Shown here in pieces: positions 5,216-6,116 of a DNA stretch of 6,116 nucleotides. Each line of letters opens with the position of its first letter. The stretch's first letter is position 1. The position numbers and the translations under genes are program-made. Origin of the DNA: Reyranella sp. (GTDB taxonomy: Bacteria > Pseudomonadota > Alphaproteobacteria > Reyranellales > Reyranellaceae). A model generated the notes under the pieces. It had not been told where the DNA came from. It did not search any database and saw only the letters and a list, made by a program, of their open reading frames with translations. The stretch lies in NCBI GenBank assembly GCA_030679805.1, contig JAUXST010000185.1, positions 1 through 6,116 on the forward strand, in the 5' to 3' direction.

Positions 5216-6116
5216 TCAAATCCTGAGATTTGTCCGCGCCAGATCGACCAGTTCGGTCGCGCGGCCGTCCATCACGGCCTTCAGGGTGAAGACGCCGAAA
5301 TGGAAGGCCTGGTCGAGCGTCGCCTTGGGCGGCATGACCAGCTCCTGGCGCGCGCTCACCACGTCGACCAGCACCGGACCCTTGTGCGCCAGCGCCTCGC
5401 GCAGCGCGCCTTCGAGCTTCTGCGGGTCTTCCACCCTGAAACCCTTGATGCCCATCGCCTCGGCCATCGCCGCGAAGTTGGGGTTCTTGAGATCCACGGC
5501 GGTATCGACGAAACCGCTCGCCTTCATCTCGAGTTCGACGAAGCCCAGCGTGCCGTTGTTCAGCACCACCACCTTCACCGGCAGGCCGAGCTGGGAGAGG
5601 CTGATGAAGTCGCCCATCATCATGGCGAAGCCGCCGTCGCCCGACATGGAAATCACCTGCCGGCCCTTGTGCGAGGCCTGGGCGCCGATGGCCTGCGGCA
5701 TGGCGTTGGCCATCGAGGCGTGGTTGAATGAGCCGATCAGCCGCCGCTTGCCGTTCATCTTGAGGTAGCGCGCCGCCCACACCGATTGGGTGCCGACGTC
5801 GCAGGTGAAGACGGCGTCGTCGTCGGCGAGGTCGCTCAGCAGCCGGGCGACGTACTGCGGATGGATCGTCTTGCCGCCGGCCCGGCCCTCGGCCAGCTCG
5901 TCGAGGCCGGCGCGGGCCTTCTTGTAGTGCGCCAGGGCGGCGTCAAGGAAGGCGCGTTCGGTCTTGGGCTTCAGCCGCGGCAACAGGGCGGCGATCGTGT
6001 CGCCGACGTCGCCCACCACGCCGATGTCGAGGCGGCAGCGGTTGCCCAGGCTCTCGGCGCGCAGGTCGATCTGCGCCACCTTGGCATGTTCGGGATAGAA
6101 CTGCCGGTAGGGGAAG
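5216..6116 (-). CDS. poxB: Pyruvate dehydrogenase (quinone), PoxB-type, C-terminal half (5' end beyond window)
   Basis: About 300 C-terminal residues of a thiamine-diphosphate flavoenzyme that converts pyruvate to acetate and CO2 and passes electrons to ubiquinone at the membrane. Resemblance to E. coli PoxB (572 residues) is strong and collinear from memory: FPYRQFYPEHAKVAQIDL at the window edge, IHPQYVARLLSDLADDDAVF, CDVGTQSVWAARYLKMNGKR, GSFNHASMANAMPQAIGAQA. The thiamine-binding motif is complete: SGDGGFAMMMGDF (GDG encoded at 5633-5641) through VVVLNNGTLGF. The end, GVFTLKAVMDGRATELVDLA then RTNLRI, corresponds to the lipid-activated membrane-binding tail of PoxB. The frame stays open to 6116, so the FAD-domain start and promoter lie outside; a GTG at 6079 is internal. 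A palindromic repeat follows the stop by about 50 bases. Acetolactate synthase is the main alternative in this superfamily, but the KMNGKR and tail motifs argue for PoxB. Confidence 0.93.
   Translation of the reverse strand, partial: FPYRQFYPEHAKVAQIDLRAESLGNRCRLDIGVVGDVGDTIAALLPRLKPKTERAFLDAALAHYKKARAGLDELAEGRAGGKTIHPQYVARLLSDLADDDAVFTCDVGTQSVWAARYLKMNGKRRLIGSFNHASMANAMPQAIGAQASHKGRQVISMSGDGGFAMMMGDFISLSQLGLPVKVVVLNNGTLGFVELEMKASGFVDTAVDLKNPNFAAMAEAMGIKGFRVEDPQKLEGALREALAHKGPVLVDVVSARQELVMPPKATLDQAFHFGVFTLKAVMDGRATELVDLARTNLRI

Noticed and set aside
5192..5768. Overlapping + strand frames opposite poxB
   Set aside because: The - strand encodes unmistakable PoxB sequence throughout, so these are shadows.
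1..6116. CRISPR array, tRNA/rRNA gene or complete insertion sequence
   Set aside because: No regularly spaced repeats, cloverleaf-like segments or transposase frames with terminal inverted repeats were seen. The only strong repeat is the single palindromic unit at 5064-5168.

Overview
The window looks like chromosomal DNA from a high-GC alphaproteobacterium (inference). The reasons are the GC-rich coding in most of it (45 of 60 bases are G or C in 1561-1620), a PoxB-type pyruvate:quinone oxidoreductase, and a 'CHPER(N/S)EG' palindromic repeat of the kind scattered through such genomes. A patch of distinctly lower GC sits in the middle (24 of 60 in 3301-3360) and looks acquired.

Layout, left to right. 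Bases 1-85 probably hold only the tail of a neighbouring gene. On the + strand, 172-846 encodes a VTT/TVP38-family membrane protein, followed 11 bases later by an orphan CcdA-like antitoxin (858-1130) with no CcdB beside it. Convergent to these, on the - strand, 1247-2059 encodes a GH25 (lysozyme-like) protein with a twin-arginine/lipoprotein-type signal. All remaining genes are also on the - strand. 2215-3830 is a two-gene operon: an ABC/RecF-like AAA ATPase (2694-3830) whose stop overlaps the start of a 160-residue protein with TOPRIM-like acidic motifs (2215-2697). This is the window's best candidate for a little-described, possibly defensive, system. Upstream of it lie about 200 bases with no convincing gene, then a frameshifted 3' fragment of a second poxB copy (4037-4187). 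Next is an unrecognised 259-residue protein with an HxD motif suggestive of a 2-oxoglutarate/Fe(II) oxygenase fold (4229-5008). A near-perfect 33-base inverted repeat (5064-5168) follows, and finally the C-terminal half of poxB (5216 to the right edge).

How the parts relate. The ATPase and its small partner are translationally coupled and should act as one complex or pathway. Their lower GC, and the broken poxB copy beside them, mark 2.2-4.2 kb as a site of past insertion and rearrangement. The poxB fragment is about 84% identical by hand count to the intact gene end, mostly with silent or conservative differences, so it is an old paralogue or a transferred allele rather than a fresh duplication. 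The VTT gene, the CcdA-like gene and the GH25 gene show no evident functional link to the rest.
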